In this document: piece after piece, positions 41,731 to 50,594 of the stretch | Layout of the letters: each line of letters begins with the position of its first letter | How positions within the stretch are numbered: the first letter of the stretch is position 1 | Source of the DNA: Halorubrum trapanicum | Lineage (GTDB): Archaea > Halobacteriota > Halobacteria > Halobacteriales > Haloferacaceae | DNA: 64,000 nt | Assembly: GCF_017873555.1 (NCBI RefSeq) | Contig: NZ_JAGGKE010000007.1 | Location: 97,363-161,362, forward strand | Direction: 5' to 3' | Notes under the pieces: model-generated | Database searches by the model: none | Told to the model about the DNA's origin: nothing | The model's input: the letters and a program-made list of their open reading frames with translations, nothing else | Position numbers and translations under genes: made by a program

Positions 41731-42387
41731 TTATTCCTCGTCGAACGCGGGGTCCTCCGCGTCGACCATCGGACAGTTCCGGACCCGGAACCGGGAGAAG
41801 TCGACCGACTCGACGATGTCGGTCCCCTCGTGGGTACACGCGGTCTCCGGGGGCGCCGAGAAGTGCGGGCACTGCTGACAGTAGCTCCGCTTGTCGACCA
41901 CGCGCTCGTCGCCGCCCGCGCCGGCTCCCGCCCCCGGTCCGCCGAACCCCGTCGCGTCGCCCGGATCGACGCGAGAGCCGCTTTCGGCGTCGAAACCGGT
42001 CGCGTCGGCGCCGACGGACGACTCCTCGTCGAGCGCCGCCCACACGTCCTCTTCGCCGACGTCGCCGACCTCCATCGATTCGAATGGATCCTCGCCGTCC
42101 GAGGCATCACCTGCGTCCGCGTCCAGCTCGGCGAACGGGTCGTCCGCCGGTGCGGCCGGTTCGGGGTCGCCGTGGGACGACGCGGCCGCGGCCGCGTCGG
42201 TAGCCCCCTCGTCGCCCTCATCGACCCCGTCGCCGAGGGCCGCGAAGGGGTCGTCGACCTCGTCCGCATCGTCGCCGTCGGCCTCCGCGAACGGCTCTTC
42301 GGTCGCGTCGCTCGGTCCGTCCCCGAAGAGCTCGTCGCCGAACGGGTCGTCGCTCGCGTCGTCGTCCGGCCGGTCGCCGTCGCTCAT
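41731..42387 (-). CDS. Acidic protein with DPF repeats and C-terminal Cys cluster
   Basis: The 218-residue protein (start MSDGDRPDDDASDDPFGDEL) is a long acidic Asp/Gly/Ala linker with four recurring DPF motifs (DDPFGDELFGD, DDPFAALGDG, DDPFAELDAD, EDPFESMEV). It ends in a small Cys domain: KRSYCQQCPHFSAPPETACT, then FRVRNCPMVDAED. Four Cys could bind zinc or an iron-sulfur cluster. The ATG overlaps the stop of the coiled-coil gene (ATGA), so the two are probably made together. The regular DPF spacing suggests short binding motifs for a partner. Confidence 0.65.
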   Translation of the reverse strand: MSDGDRPDDDASDDPFGDELFGDGPSDATEEPFAEADGDDADEVDDPFAALGDGVDEGDEGATDAAAAASSHGDPEPAAPADDPFAELDADAGDASDGEDPFESMEVGDVGEEDVWAALDEESSVGADATGFDAESGSRVDPGDATGFGGPGAGAGAGGDERVVDKRSYCQQCPHFSAPPETACTHEGTDIVESVDFSRFRVRNCPMVDAEDPAFDEE

Positions 42388-43331
42388 CGACCGCCGCCCT
42401 CCGACCCGCCGTCGCTCGCGGCGGCGCCCGTCGGGTCGCTCGTTCGCCCTCTCTCGCCGCGGTCGCCGTCCGCGACGTCGCCGTCGATGGCGGGCCGGTC
42501 CGCGACGAGCAGCCTGGACGTACCGAGGAAGCCCGTGTTCGGCTCCAGATCCTCGAACCGGCGCCCGCAGTGGGGGCACTCAGGCGTCGACAGCAGCCCC
42601 AACTCCACGCCGCCGCCGCAGTGGTCGCAGTCCGCGCTCCGCACGCCGTGTCGGTTCGCCGTCCGCGTCAGCGCGTCCAGGCGCTCCCGGTCCGCGCGGT
42701 CGCGCTCGGCCGCGTCGAGCCGGCGTTTGACCTTGACGACCGCGTTCGCGACGCGAGAGAGCTTGTCGTCGATCTCGGCCAGGTCGTCGGCGGAGATGTC
42801 GGCGAGGTCGGACTCGACGGCCGCGACCCGGTCGTCGACCTCGTGGAGGCGGTCGTCGAAGGCGTCCAGCCGGTCGCGGACCGCCTCCAGCTCGTCGAGA
42901 CGGGCGTCGAGCGCGTCGAGTCGGTCGCCGAGGTCGTCGACCCGATCCGAAGAGGGCGCGTCGACGACCGCCGCGTCGAGGCGGTCCAGCCGGCCGGCGA
43001 TCCCCTCCAGTTCGTCGGCGAGTTCGTCGAGGTGCGCCGCGTCCGCTGCGGGCGCCCCGTCACCGTCGCCTTCCGCGGCGGCGTCGAGCGACTCCACCTC
43101 GCGGTAGAGGTCGACGAACCGCTCTCGGAGGTCGGCGATCTTCTCGTCGACGTCGTCGTCGAGGTCGTCGAGGCGCGCCTCGATCGCCGCCACCTCCTCG
43201 GCGTCGGGGACGTCGATCCCCTCGGACTCCGCGAGCGCGACGAGCGCGCGCTTGAGGAGCTCCTCGCGGCTCACGCCGGCGTCCTCCGCGGCGGCGGAGA
43301 GGGCGGCCGCAGCCGGGTCGAGGTCGCTCAT
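42384..43331 (-). CDS. Long coiled-coil protein with zinc ribbon
   Basis: The 315-residue protein begins with a helix-turn-helix-like part (AAAEDAGVSREELLKRALVA). A coiled coil of about 150 residues rich in DRLDALDARLDELEAVRDRL-type heptads (45-205) follows. Then come a zinc ribbon (CDHCGGGVELGL, CPHCGRRFEDLE near 234-256) and a disordered acidic tail. It may be a scaffold or regulator. The operon with the DPF-repeat protein argues for a joint role that I cannot name. Confidence 0.65.
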   Translation of the reverse strand: MSDLDPAAAALSAAAEDAGVSREELLKRALVALAESEGIDVPDAEEVAAIEARLDDLDDDVDEKIADLRERFVDLYREVESLDAAAEGDGDGAPAADAAHLDELADELEGIAGRLDRLDAAVVDAPSSDRVDDLGDRLDALDARLDELEAVRDRLDAFDDRLHEVDDRVAAVESDLADISADDLAEIDDKLSRVANAVVKVKRRLDAAERDRADRERLDALTRTANRHGVRSADCDHCGGGVELGLLSTPECPHCGRRFEDLEPNTGFLGTSRLLVADRPAIDGDVADGDRGERGRTSDPTGAAASDGGSEGGGR

Positions 43332-43425
43332 CGCGGGTCCTCCGTCATCTACGTGTCGTTGAGCGGCGAGGCTTAAGTAACCTGTCGCGGCGTTCTCCGG
43401 ATCGATACTCGGCGTTAGGCCCGCG

Positions 43426-44262
43426 TTATCGAATCTTCCGAACGTCGCTGATGTCGAACCCGCCCTCGTGGATCTCGGTCTCGAAGCGGACGATGTTCTC
43501 GGCCTCCAGCCGCGAGAGCACGCCGCGGAACTCGCGGACGAACATGGTCCGGGCGCGCTGGGAGCCGCCGCTCTCCCACGAGAACTGGAGCGTCCCGCCC
43601 GCGGCGTCCATCAGGGTGCCGAACTCGCGGTCGCGGAGCGCCTCGGTGTTCACCAACACGAGGACGAGGGCGTCCCACTCGTAGGCGGCCTTCTTTAACC
43701 CCTTCATCACCATCGCCACGTCGCTCCAGTCGGTGTCGTCGGAGACCATCGAGACGAGGTCGGTGACGGAGTCGATACAGACGAGGCTCCCCTGCCCGTG
43801 TTCCGAGAGGTAGTCGCCGAACGCGGTGAGCACGTCCTCGTACTCGCCGCGCTCGCCGAGTTCGGTGATCGAAGCCGTCTCCGTCTCGTACCAGTCGCGC
43901 GGTACCGGCGACAGCTGGAAGTACTCCGGTGAGAGATCGCGGAAGGAGATTTCGTCGACCGCCGCGTCGACGATTTCGTCCGCCATCGTGTACTCCATCT
44001 CCCGGGTGATCGCGCCGGTGTCGGCGGTGAAGGAGATGTAGTGGACCGACTCGGGCAGGCTGGCGTCGGCGTCAATGTCGCCGTAGTACAGGTCGAACAG
44101 CTCCTCGTCGGCGCCCGCTAAGGCGTTCATCGCGGCGCTGGTGTAGCAGAACTCCCGGGCGCCCGCGCCCGCCTCGCCGGCGAGCAGAACGACGCTCCCC
44201 GGCGGCGCCCCGCCGCCGAGGATCGAGTCGAGGCGCGCGACCCCGAACGGAAGACTGGACAT
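43426..44262 (-). CDS. RAD55/KaiC-like ATPase family protein with altered Walker A
   Basis: The 278-residue protein is RecA-like: GVARLDSILGGGAPPGSVVL, Walker B HGQGSLVCIDSVTDLVSM, and the late RAD55/HTR-type segment FSWESGGSQRARTMFVREFR. The P-loop reads GEAGAGARE instead of GxxxxGK(T/S), so the ATP-binding Lys is Ala and the Ser/Thr is Arg. The protein may bind nucleotide weakly or act as a regulatory homologue. It starts 4 bases after the GHMP gene ends, in the same direction. Confidence 0.8.
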   Translation of the reverse strand: MSSLPFGVARLDSILGGGAPPGSVVLLAGEAGAGAREFCYTSAAMNALAGADEELFDLYYGDIDADASLPESVHYISFTADTGAITREMEYTMADEIVDAAVDEISFRDLSPEYFQLSPVPRDWYETETASITELGERGEYEDVLTAFGDYLSEHGQGSLVCIDSVTDLVSMVSDDTDWSDVAMVMKGLKKAAYEWDALVLVLVNTEALRDREFGTLMDAAGGTLQFSWESGGSQRARTMFVREFRGVLSRLEAENIVRFETEIHEGGFDISDVRKIR

Positions 44263-44265
44263 GGC

Positions 44266-45351
44266 TTACGCCCCGTCGCCGCGGGGCTTAGTGTTACCCC
44301 TCTCCGGGTCCGCCGACGGCGAGTCCGGTCCGCCCCCGGCGGCGATCCGCGCGCCCTCGTTCGCCGCCCGGACGACGGCCACCTCGCCGCCGACGCCGGC
44401 CGCGTCGAGCGCGCGCTCGCCGGCCTCGGCCGCCGCATCCGCGTGGTCCGCGTCGGTGACGCCGTAGACGGTCGGTCCCCACGAGGACTGCCCGGCGCCG
44501 AACACCGGAGAGGCGCCCGACAGCGACGCGACGACCTCACCGACCGGAGGTCGGTACACCCCGCCCTGCTCGTCGGCGTACCACGCGCCGTTGAGCCGGC
44601 CGATCTCCGCGACCGCGGCGCCGAACGACTCCGCGTTCCCCGTCGCGATCGCGGGAAGGACACGTCGGGTGACGATCCCGCCGATCCGGTCGGCGATCCC
44701 CGGCTCCGCGCGCTCGACCGCGGTCCGCATCGCGTCGTCCTCGGCCGCCCCGCTCCGGCCGGCGTCCGCGTCCGGCTCGACGAGCAGGAACCGCCAGTCG
44801 TCGGGGACGGTGTGACGCGCGGCCACGGGCGGGACGGTCCACTCGCCGTCCGCGGGGCGGTCGGTGGTGAAACGGGCGGTCGGGTGCCCGGCGTCGAGGA
44901 CGAAGCCGCCCCTCTCGAACGTCGCGACGCCGACGCCGGAGCGCCCGCCGCGACCGAGCGCCGGGGCGCGCTCGCGAACTCGGGCCGGCTCGCCGTGGGC
45001 GGTCGCGACCGCCGCGAGCGTCGCCGCCGCCAGCTGCGTCCCGCTGCCGAGACCGGCGTGGCGGGGGAGCGACTCCCGGACCGTGATGCGGGCGCCGTCG
45101 ACGCCGAGCAGATCGGTCGCCGCGGTCGCGTACTCGCGAGCGTCGTCGCGCACGGTGGGGGTGGAACCGGCCGGGTCGCCCGCGGCGGATCCGGTCTCGA
45201 CCGTCACGCTCACCTCCGGGACCGGTTCGGCGTCGACGACGACCCGAGGTGCCGCGAGTCCGACGCCGAGGGCGCCGTACAGCCGCTCGTGCGAGAGGCT
45301 GAGGTTACAGAAACCGAAGTGGAGCCGCGCCCCGGCGCTCGCGCGTGCCAT
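44266..45351 (-). CDS. GHMP-family protein, beta-RFAP synthase-like
   Basis: The 361-residue protein starts MARASAGARLHFGFCNLSLS and continues with the phosphate-binding region LPRHAGLGSGTQLAAATLAA, the GHMP-kinase motif 2. It matches beta-ribofuranosylaminobenzene 5'-phosphate synthase (first step of methanopterin synthesis) through RLHFGF, LGSGTQ and GAGQSSWGPTVYGVTDADHA. Haloarchaea lack methanogenesis, so the substrate is unclear; a pterin-like or sugar-phosphate role is possible. ATG 45351 gives the family length. The open frame runs far upstream without conservation. Confidence 0.8.
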   Translation of the reverse strand: MARASAGARLHFGFCNLSLSHERLYGALGVGLAAPRVVVDAEPVPEVSVTVETGSAAGDPAGSTPTVRDDAREYATAATDLLGVDGARITVRESLPRHAGLGSGTQLAAATLAAVATAHGEPARVRERAPALGRGGRSGVGVATFERGGFVLDAGHPTARFTTDRPADGEWTVPPVAARHTVPDDWRFLLVEPDADAGRSGAAEDDAMRTAVERAEPGIADRIGGIVTRRVLPAIATGNAESFGAAVAEIGRLNGAWYADEQGGVYRPPVGEVVASLSGASPVFGAGQSSWGPTVYGVTDADHADAAAEAGERALDAAGVGGEVAVVRAANEGARIAAGGGPDSPSADPERGNTKPRGDGA

Positions 45352-45519
45352 AGTCGTCTCCGGTTTCGGGACGGACTGATAAAGGGTGCGTGACCGTGGC
45401 GGGAGTTGCCCCGGAAGCCGATCGAGGGCGGGAGCGGCCCGGAGACCCCGTCTCTCGGTCGCGGTCGCCGAGGCGACCGAACTGGTGCGCTTTTGAACGC
45501 GGGGGACCTCGGTCCGCCT

Positions 45520-46680
45520 ATGACCGAAACGCTCAGGCTCGCGACCCGCGGGTCGGACTTGGCCCTCCGACAGGCCGAGACCGTCCGCGAGGCGCTGTCG
45601 AGCCGACGCCGCGACGTCGAACTCCGGCAGGTGGAGACGCGCGGCGACCAGATCCCCGACGAACTGATCCACCGCCTCGGGAAGACGGGCGCGTTCGTGC
45701 GCGCCCTCGACGAGGAGGTGCTCTCCGGCGACGCCGACCTCGCGGTCCACTCGCTGAAGGACCTCCCGACCGAGGAGATGGCGGACCTCGTCGTCGCGGG
45801 CGTCCCCGAGCGCGCGCCCTCCGGCGACGTGGTCGTCCACCCCGACGGACTCGGCATCGAGGACCTCCCCGCGGGCGCCGTCGTCGGCACCGGCTCGCTC
45901 CGTCGCGGCGCGCAGATCCGGGCGGCCCGCCCCGATCTCACCGTCGAGCCGATCCGCGGCAACGTCGACACCCGGCTGGAGAAGCTGCTCGCGCCCGGTC
46001 TTCAGGCGGAACACGAGCGGCGCCTGATCGCCGCCGGCGAGGAGAGCGCGCTGACTGCGGAGGGCGGCGACGCGGAGGATGAGGGTGACGAAGCCGACGC
46101 CGACGAGGCGGACGCGGACGAGGTCGACGCCGACTTCGACCGCACCGTCGAGGAGTGGTTCGACTCGCTGTCGGACCTCGAACGCGCGGCGATGGAGCGG
46201 CAGGTCGAGACCGAGTACGACGCGGTCGTCCTCGCGGAGGCCGGGCTCCGCCGCTCGAACCTCTTCTACGAGGTGGAGACGACGCGGCTCCCGCGAGAGG
46301 AGTTCGTCCCCGCGGCCGGGCAGGGCGCCATCGCCGTCACCGCGAGCGACCCCGACGTGATCGAGGCGGTCCGCGAGGCGGTCGACCACCCGCGGACCCG
46401 CGTGGCGGTCACCGTCGAGCGGACGGTCCTCGGCGAGCTCAACGGGGGCTGCGTCGCGCCGATCGGCGTCTCGGCGCTCGTCAAGGGGGAACACGTCCAC
46501 GTCCGGGCGCGGGTGCTCTCGACGGACGGCACCGAGGAGGTGGCGGACACCCGAGACCTCCCGATCCGGTCGCACGCGACGGCCGCCGCGGAGTTCGCCG
46601 CGGACCTCGCGGACCGCGGCGCGGACGACCTGATCGCCGAGGCGCGCGACGAGGCCGCGGAGGCGGGGACCGATGACTGA
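45520..46680 (+). CDS. hemC: Hydroxymethylbilane synthase (porphobilinogen deaminase)
   Basis: The 386-residue protein has LRLATRGSDLALRQAETVRE, DLAVHSLKDLPTEEM with active-site Lys and Asp, VGTGSLRRGAQI for substrate binding, and the dipyrromethane cofactor Cys in LNGGCVAPIG. It joins four porphobilinogens. An insertion rich in Asp/Glu/Ala near 180-215 is a halophilic feature (EDEGDEADADEADADEVDAD). It overlaps the next gene by eight bases. Confidence 0.95.
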   Translation: MTETLRLATRGSDLALRQAETVREALSSRRRDVELRQVETRGDQIPDELIHRLGKTGAFVRALDEEVLSGDADLAVHSLKDLPTEEMADLVVAGVPERAPSGDVVVHPDGLGIEDLPAGAVVGTGSLRRGAQIRAARPDLTVEPIRGNVDTRLEKLLAPGLQAEHERRLIAAGEESALTAEGGDAEDEGDEADADEADADEVDADFDRTVEEWFDSLSDLERAAMERQVETEYDAVVLAEAGLRRSNLFYEVETTRLPREEFVPAAGQGAIAVTASDPDVIEAVREAVDHPRTRVAVTVERTVLGELNGGCVAPIGVSALVKGEHVHVRARVLSTDGTEEVADTRDLPIRSHATAAAEFAADLADRGADDLIAEARDEAAEAGTDD

Positions 46681-47680
46681 GGGCGGTTCCGGCACCGGGG
46701 CGGGACCCGGATCGAACGCGGACGAGCCGCCGACCCGCGGCCGCGGCGATCGGGTCGGCACCGTGTTCCTCGTCGGCTCCGGGCCGGGGGATCCCGACCT
46801 GCTCACGGTGAAGGCGAAGCGGCTGATCGAGTCGGCCGACGTGGTGCTCCACGACAAGCTCCCCGGGCCGGAGATCCTCGGCGAGATACCCGAAGCGAAG
46901 CGCGAGGACGTGGGGAAACGCGCCGGCGGCGAGTGGACGCCCCAGGAGTACACCAACCGGCGCATGGTCGAGCTGGCCCGCGAGGGGAACCGCGTCGTCC
47001 GGCTGAAGGGCGGCGACCCGTTCGTCTTCGGCCGCGGCGGCGAGGAGGCGGAACACCTCGCGGAGGCGGGAATCCCCTTCGAGGTCGTCCCCGGCGTCAC
47101 CTCGGCGATAGCCGGTCCCGCGGTCGCCGGCATCCCGGTGACCCACCGCGATCACGCTTCCTCGGTCTCGTTCGTCACGGGCCACGAGGACCCGACGAAA
47201 GACGAGTCAGCGGTCGACTGGGACGCGCTCGCGGCGACGGGCGGGACCATCGTCGTGCTGATGGGCGTCGGCAAGCTGCCGGCGTACACCGCCGCGCTCC
47301 GCGACGCCGGACTCGACGGCGACACCCCGGTCGCGCTCGTCGAGCGCGCCACCTGGCCGAACATGCGCGTCGCGACCGGCACGCTCGACACCATCGTGGA
47401 CGCGCGCGACGAGGCGGGGATCGAACCCCCGGCGATCACCGTCATCGGCGACGTGGCCGCCACCCGCGACCGCGTCGTGACCTTCCTGGAAAACGCCGGC
47501 TCGGCGCCGGTTCGATCGGCGAGCGAGGGGGACGAATCTGGAGAGGACGAATCTGGAGAGGACGAATCTGGAGAGGACGAATCTGGAGAGGACGAATCTG
47601 GAGAGGACGAATCTGGAGAGGACGAATCGGCGGAGGGCGGGGAAGACGGTACCCCGACCGACGGGGGTGACGGGGCGTGA
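46673..47680 (+). CDS. cobA: Uroporphyrinogen-III C-methyltransferase
   Basis: The 335-residue SAM enzyme has VGTVFLVGSGPGDPDLLTVK (SAM site), VVRLKGGDPFVFGRGGEEAE (GGDPFVFGRGGEE motif) and GVTSAIAGPAVAGIPVTHRD. It methylates uroporphyrinogen III to precorrin-2 for siroheme, cobalamin or archaeal heme. A Gly-free Glu/Ser/Asp tail (285-330) contains six identical DESGE-type units. It lies between hemC and hemD with overlaps on both sides, forming one transcription unit. Confidence 0.95.
   Translation: MTEGGSGTGAGPGSNADEPPTRGRGDRVGTVFLVGSGPGDPDLLTVKAKRLIESADVVLHDKLPGPEILGEIPEAKREDVGKRAGGEWTPQEYTNRRMVELAREGNRVVRLKGGDPFVFGRGGEEAEHLAEAGIPFEVVPGVTSAIAGPAVAGIPVTHRDHASSVSFVTGHEDPTKDESAVDWDALAATGGTIVVLMGVGKLPAYTAALRDAGLDGDTPVALVERATWPNMRVATGTLDTIVDARDEAGIEPPAITVIGDVAATRDRVVTFLENAGSAPVRSASEGDESGEDESGEDESGEDESGEDESGEDESGEDESAEGGEDGTPTDGGDGA
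47531..47628 (+). repeat. 15-base tandem repeat within cobA (six identical units)
   Basis: GACGAATCTGGAGAG is repeated six times without change (47531-47620), followed by a partial seventh (GACGAATC). It encodes the repeated DESGE tail of the CobA protein. Units identical at the DNA level indicate a recent, slippage-prone expansion. The number of units may therefore vary between strains. Confidence 0.95.
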
Positions 47681-48453
47681 GCGGAGGCGGGTCGCGCGGG
47701 CCGCGCGTGGCCGTCTTCCGCCCCGACGACGAGCGGATCGAGTCGGCGGTCGAGCTGCTCCGGTCGCTCGGCGCGGAGCCGGTCTCCGATCCGATGCTCG
47801 AAGTCGAACCGACGGGCGCCGTCCCCGCGGACGCGCCGCTCGTCGTGCTCACGAGCAAGACCGGCGTCGAACTGGCCGCAGAGGCCGGCTGGGAACCAGG
47901 AGACACCGATCTCGCCGCTATCGGTCCGGCGACCGCCGCGGCCGCCCGCGAGGCGGGCTGGACCGTCGACGTCGTCCCCGAGGAGTACACCTCCGCCGGC
48001 CTCGTCGCGGCGCTCGAACCTCGCGTCGCGGGCGAGCGCGTCGCCGTCGCGCGGTCGGACCACGGCAGCGACGTCCTCCTCGACGGCCTGCGAGAGGCCG
48101 GTGCCGACGTGACGGAGACCGTGCTGTACCGGCTCACGCGACCGGCCGACGCGGGCGACTCCGCCGAGTCGGCCGCCGCGGGCGACCTCGACGCGGTCGC
48201 GTTCACCTCCTCGCTGACCGTCGAGAACTTCCTCGCGGCGGCCGAGGACCGCGGCGTCGACGACGAGGCGCGCGCCGGGCTGGCGGACGCGGTCGTCGGC
48301 GCCATCGGCCCGCCGACCGCGGAGACCGCCGCCGACAACGGCGTCGCGGTCGACGTGATCCCCGACGAGGCGTCGTTCGAGGCGCTCGCGACCGCGGTGG
48401 TCGACGCGCTCGACGACGAGGCCGCGGACGACCCCGACACCGGCCGAAGGTAA
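47677..48453 (+). CDS. hemD: Uroporphyrinogen-III synthase
   Basis: The 258-residue protein has the weakly conserved HemD bilobed pattern: VAVFRPDDERIESAVELLRS, LVVLTSKTGVELAAEAGWEP and AFTSSLTVENFLAAAEDRGV. It also has IGPPTAETAADNGVAVDVIP, the usual uroporphyrinogen-binding region. It cyclises hydroxymethylbilane to uroporphyrinogen III. The GTG start overlaps the cobA stop. The three genes give the route from porphobilinogen to precorrin-2. Confidence 0.9.
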   Translation: MSGGGSRGPRVAVFRPDDERIESAVELLRSLGAEPVSDPMLEVEPTGAVPADAPLVVLTSKTGVELAAEAGWEPGDTDLAAIGPATAAAAREAGWTVDVVPEEYTSAGLVAALEPRVAGERVAVARSDHGSDVLLDGLREAGADVTETVLYRLTRPADAGDSAESAAAGDLDAVAFTSSLTVENFLAAAEDRGVDDEARAGLADAVVGAIGPPTAETAADNGVAVDVIPDEASFEALATAVVDALDDEAADDPDTGRR

Positions 48454-48674
48454 CCCGGTTCGGAGCTCTCCGCCGTCGCCGTCGGCGGGAGTACCGTCCC
48501 GTTGGAGCAACAGATCCACACGCCGACGGCGGATCCCAAATATCTCGACCGAAAACCATAGCGAACGCGTCCGTCGACGATCGGTCGGAGGCCTCCAGAC
48601 CGTTCCCTTTCGCGCGATCTGGGCGTTCGACGTGTTTCTCACAGAATACCAGATATGATATTTTGAAACGCGGC

Positions 48675-48681
48675 TTTATAA
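48675..48681 (+). promoter_or_regulatory. TATA box of the STAS-like gene
   Basis: TTTATAA is centred 27 bases before ATG 48705 in an otherwise GC-rich region, consistent with a strong leaderless promoter. Bases 48454-48660 show no gene in any frame that I find convincing. Confidence 0.6.
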
Positions 48682-48704
48682 TCAGGAGCGTGATATCGAA
48701 GAGC

Positions 48705-49109
48705 ATGGAACCGAGCGAGCGCTGGCTGCTGCGGGTCGAGGACGACGTCCTCGTCGTCGAGTTCCCCCACGGAACTGGACTGAGCCCCGCGGACGGCGAG
48801 GCGCTGCTCGATCGGTGGCGGAGCGCGACCACTCCCGGCGAGGTCGAGGCCGTCATTATCATCGTGCGGACGAGTCGGCCGTGTTCGGACGCCGGGCGGC
48901 GGGCGCTCCGCGAGTCCGCACAGATCGCGGTCGCCCGCGGCGTCGAGCGCTTCGCCGTCGTCGGCGAGCGCTCGAAGCGGCGGTACCTCAAGCGGACTAT
49001 CGACGTCGAGGACATCGAGGTCGAGGCGTTCAACGACCCGTCGGCCGCCGCGACGTGGGCGTCGTCCGTCGACTCCGACTCGTCGTCGTCGATCGAGACG
49101 ACGCTGTGA
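48705..49109 (+). CDS. STAS-like small protein (SpoIIAA/anti-sigma-antagonist fold candidate)
   Basis: The 134-residue protein shows alternating strands and helices. A first strand (WLLRVEDDVLVVEFPHGTGL) is followed by a helix, then VEAVIIIVRTSRPCSDAGRR with strand and loop, and VERFAVVGERSKRRYLKRTI. This fits a STAS-like fold as used in haloarchaeal regulators of unknown partner. The phosphorylatable Ser of SpoIIAA is not clearly present. The Ser-rich tail (SSVDSDSSSSIE) is disordered. The start is chosen from the TATA spacing. Confidence 0.5.
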   Translation: MEPSERWLLRVEDDVLVVEFPHGTGLSPADGEALLDRWRSATTPGEVEAVIIIVRTSRPCSDAGRRALRESAQIAVARGVERFAVVGERSKRRYLKRTIDVEDIEVEAFNDPSAAATWASSVDSDSSSSIETTL

Positions 49110-49161
49110 GACCGGCGCGTCCGCGCTTCTCTCCTCCTCGGTTAGTCTGACTGTCGCCGAT

Positions 49162-50490
49162 TCAGACCGGCGCGTCCGTCTCGATCCCCGCCTCTTCGAC
49201 GACGCGTTTCGCCTGGCGAGTGGCGCGCTCCCGGACCGCGGCGGCGTCGATTCCGACGTGCTCGCCGTCGGCGTAGCGGATCTCGCCGTCGACCATCGTG
49301 AACACTACGTCGTCACCGTGGGCCGCGTACACCAGGTGCGAGAGCGGGTCGTGGAGCGGCGTGGCGCGGGTCAGGTCGGTCGTGACCCCGATCACGTCCG
49401 CGCGCCGGCCCGCCTCGAGCGTGCCGAGCCGGTCGAAGCCGGCGGCGCTGGCGCCGTTCTCCGTCGCCATCTCCAAGACGGTCCCGGCGGGGAGCCGGGT
49501 CGGGTCGCGGGCGTCGACCTTCCCGAGGAGGCTCGCCTGCCGCATCTCCGTGAAGGCGTCGAGCGTGTTGTTACACGGCGGGCCGTCGTTACCGAGCGCG
49601 ACCGCGATCCCGCGGTCGAGGTAGTCCTGGACCGGCGCGATCCCCGAGGCGAGCTTCATGTTCGAGGAGGGGCAGTGGGTGACGACCGTGTCCGTCTCCG
49701 CGAGCACCTCGCGCTCGCGCTCGTCCGTGTGGACGCAGTGCGCGAGCGTCACGTCCGGCCCCGTCAGCCCCACCTCGTCGAGCCAGAGGACGTTGCGCTT
49801 GCCGGTGTCGGCCTCGACCGTCTCGATCTCGTCCTCGTTCTCGCTGGCGTGGGTGTGGATCGTCACCCCGTCGTACCGGTCGGCCAGCTCGCGGCAGCCG
49901 CGCAGGCACTCCTCGGTACAGGTGACGGCGAACCGCGGCGTGACGGCGTAGCGGACGCGACCGTCGGCTGCGCCGTGGTACTCTCGAATGAGGGACTCGC
50001 TCTCCGCGAGCGCGGCGTCGGTCTCCTCCAACAGGCCGTCCGGCGAGTCGCGGTCCATCAGCACCTTCCCGAGCCGCGCGCGGATCCCCGTCTCGATCGC
50101 GGCCTCGAACGCCTCCGCGGCGTGGTTCACCGAGAGGTGGTCGACGACGGTCGTCGTCCCCGATTCGAGACACTCCAAGTATCCCAACTCGGCCGCGGCC
50201 CGGGTGGCCTCGGCGTCCATCGCCGCCTCCATCGGGAGCACGGCGTCGAACAGCCAGTCGAGGAGGGCGTCGTCGTCGGCGATCCCCCGCCCCAGCGACT
50301 GGACGGAGTGAACGTGGCCGCCGACGAGACCGGGCGCGACGATGTCGAACGCGCGTCGCTCGTGGTCGGGGTAGCGCTCGCGGAGGGTAGTCTCTTCGCC
50401 GACCGCGGCGATCGTTTTCCCCTCGACGACGACGGCGCCGTCGGGGATGACGGTCTCTGAGTCGGCGACGACGGTTCCGGCTAGCAGCAT
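49162..50490 (-). CDS. Metal-dependent amidohydrolase (S-adenosylhomocysteine/5'-deoxyadenosine deaminase-like)
   Basis: The 442-residue protein has the HxH metal site VGGHVHSVQSLGRG, later VTIHTHASENEDEIE (His and Glu), THCPSSNMKLASGIAPVQDY and VALGNDGPPCNNTLDAF, which together mark the aminohydrolase superfamily of TrzN/MtaD/5'-deoxyadenosine deaminase type. It probably deaminates adenosine-type or guanine-type compounds. ATG 50490 (MLLAGTVVADSETVIPDG) is the normal family start. The open frame continues into repeat copy E upstream. Confidence 0.85.
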   Translation of the reverse strand: MLLAGTVVADSETVIPDGAVVVEGKTIAAVGEETTLRERYPDHERRAFDIVAPGLVGGHVHSVQSLGRGIADDDALLDWLFDAVLPMEAAMDAEATRAAAELGYLECLESGTTTVVDHLSVNHAAEAFEAAIETGIRARLGKVLMDRDSPDGLLEETDAALAESESLIREYHGAADGRVRYAVTPRFAVTCTEECLRGCRELADRYDGVTIHTHASENEDEIETVEADTGKRNVLWLDEVGLTGPDVTLAHCVHTDEREREVLAETDTVVTHCPSSNMKLASGIAPVQDYLDRGIAVALGNDGPPCNNTLDAFTEMRQASLLGKVDARDPTRLPAGTVLEMATENGASAAGFDRLGTLEAGRRADVIGVTTDLTRATPLHDPLSHLVYAAHGDDVVFTMVDGEIRYADGEHVGIDAAAVRERATRQAKRVVEEAGIETDAPV

Positions 50491-50594
50491 GTCCGTCCGT
50501 TCCTGACGGTCGACCGGTAAGAGGCTGTCCGTTCGGCGGCTCGCGTGACTCCGACCCGTGCGGGGCTGCCAAGCGATTTTACTGAGAGAACAGC

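Noticed and set aside
44266..47133. A 955-codon minus-strand frame extending the GHMP gene upstream
   Set aside because: Only the last 361 codons match the GHMP family. The upstream part is antisense to hemC and cobA.
47531..47628. Short direct repeats as a possible CRISPR array
   Set aside because: The units are contiguous with no spacers and lie inside a coding frame. No cas gene is present anywhere in the window.
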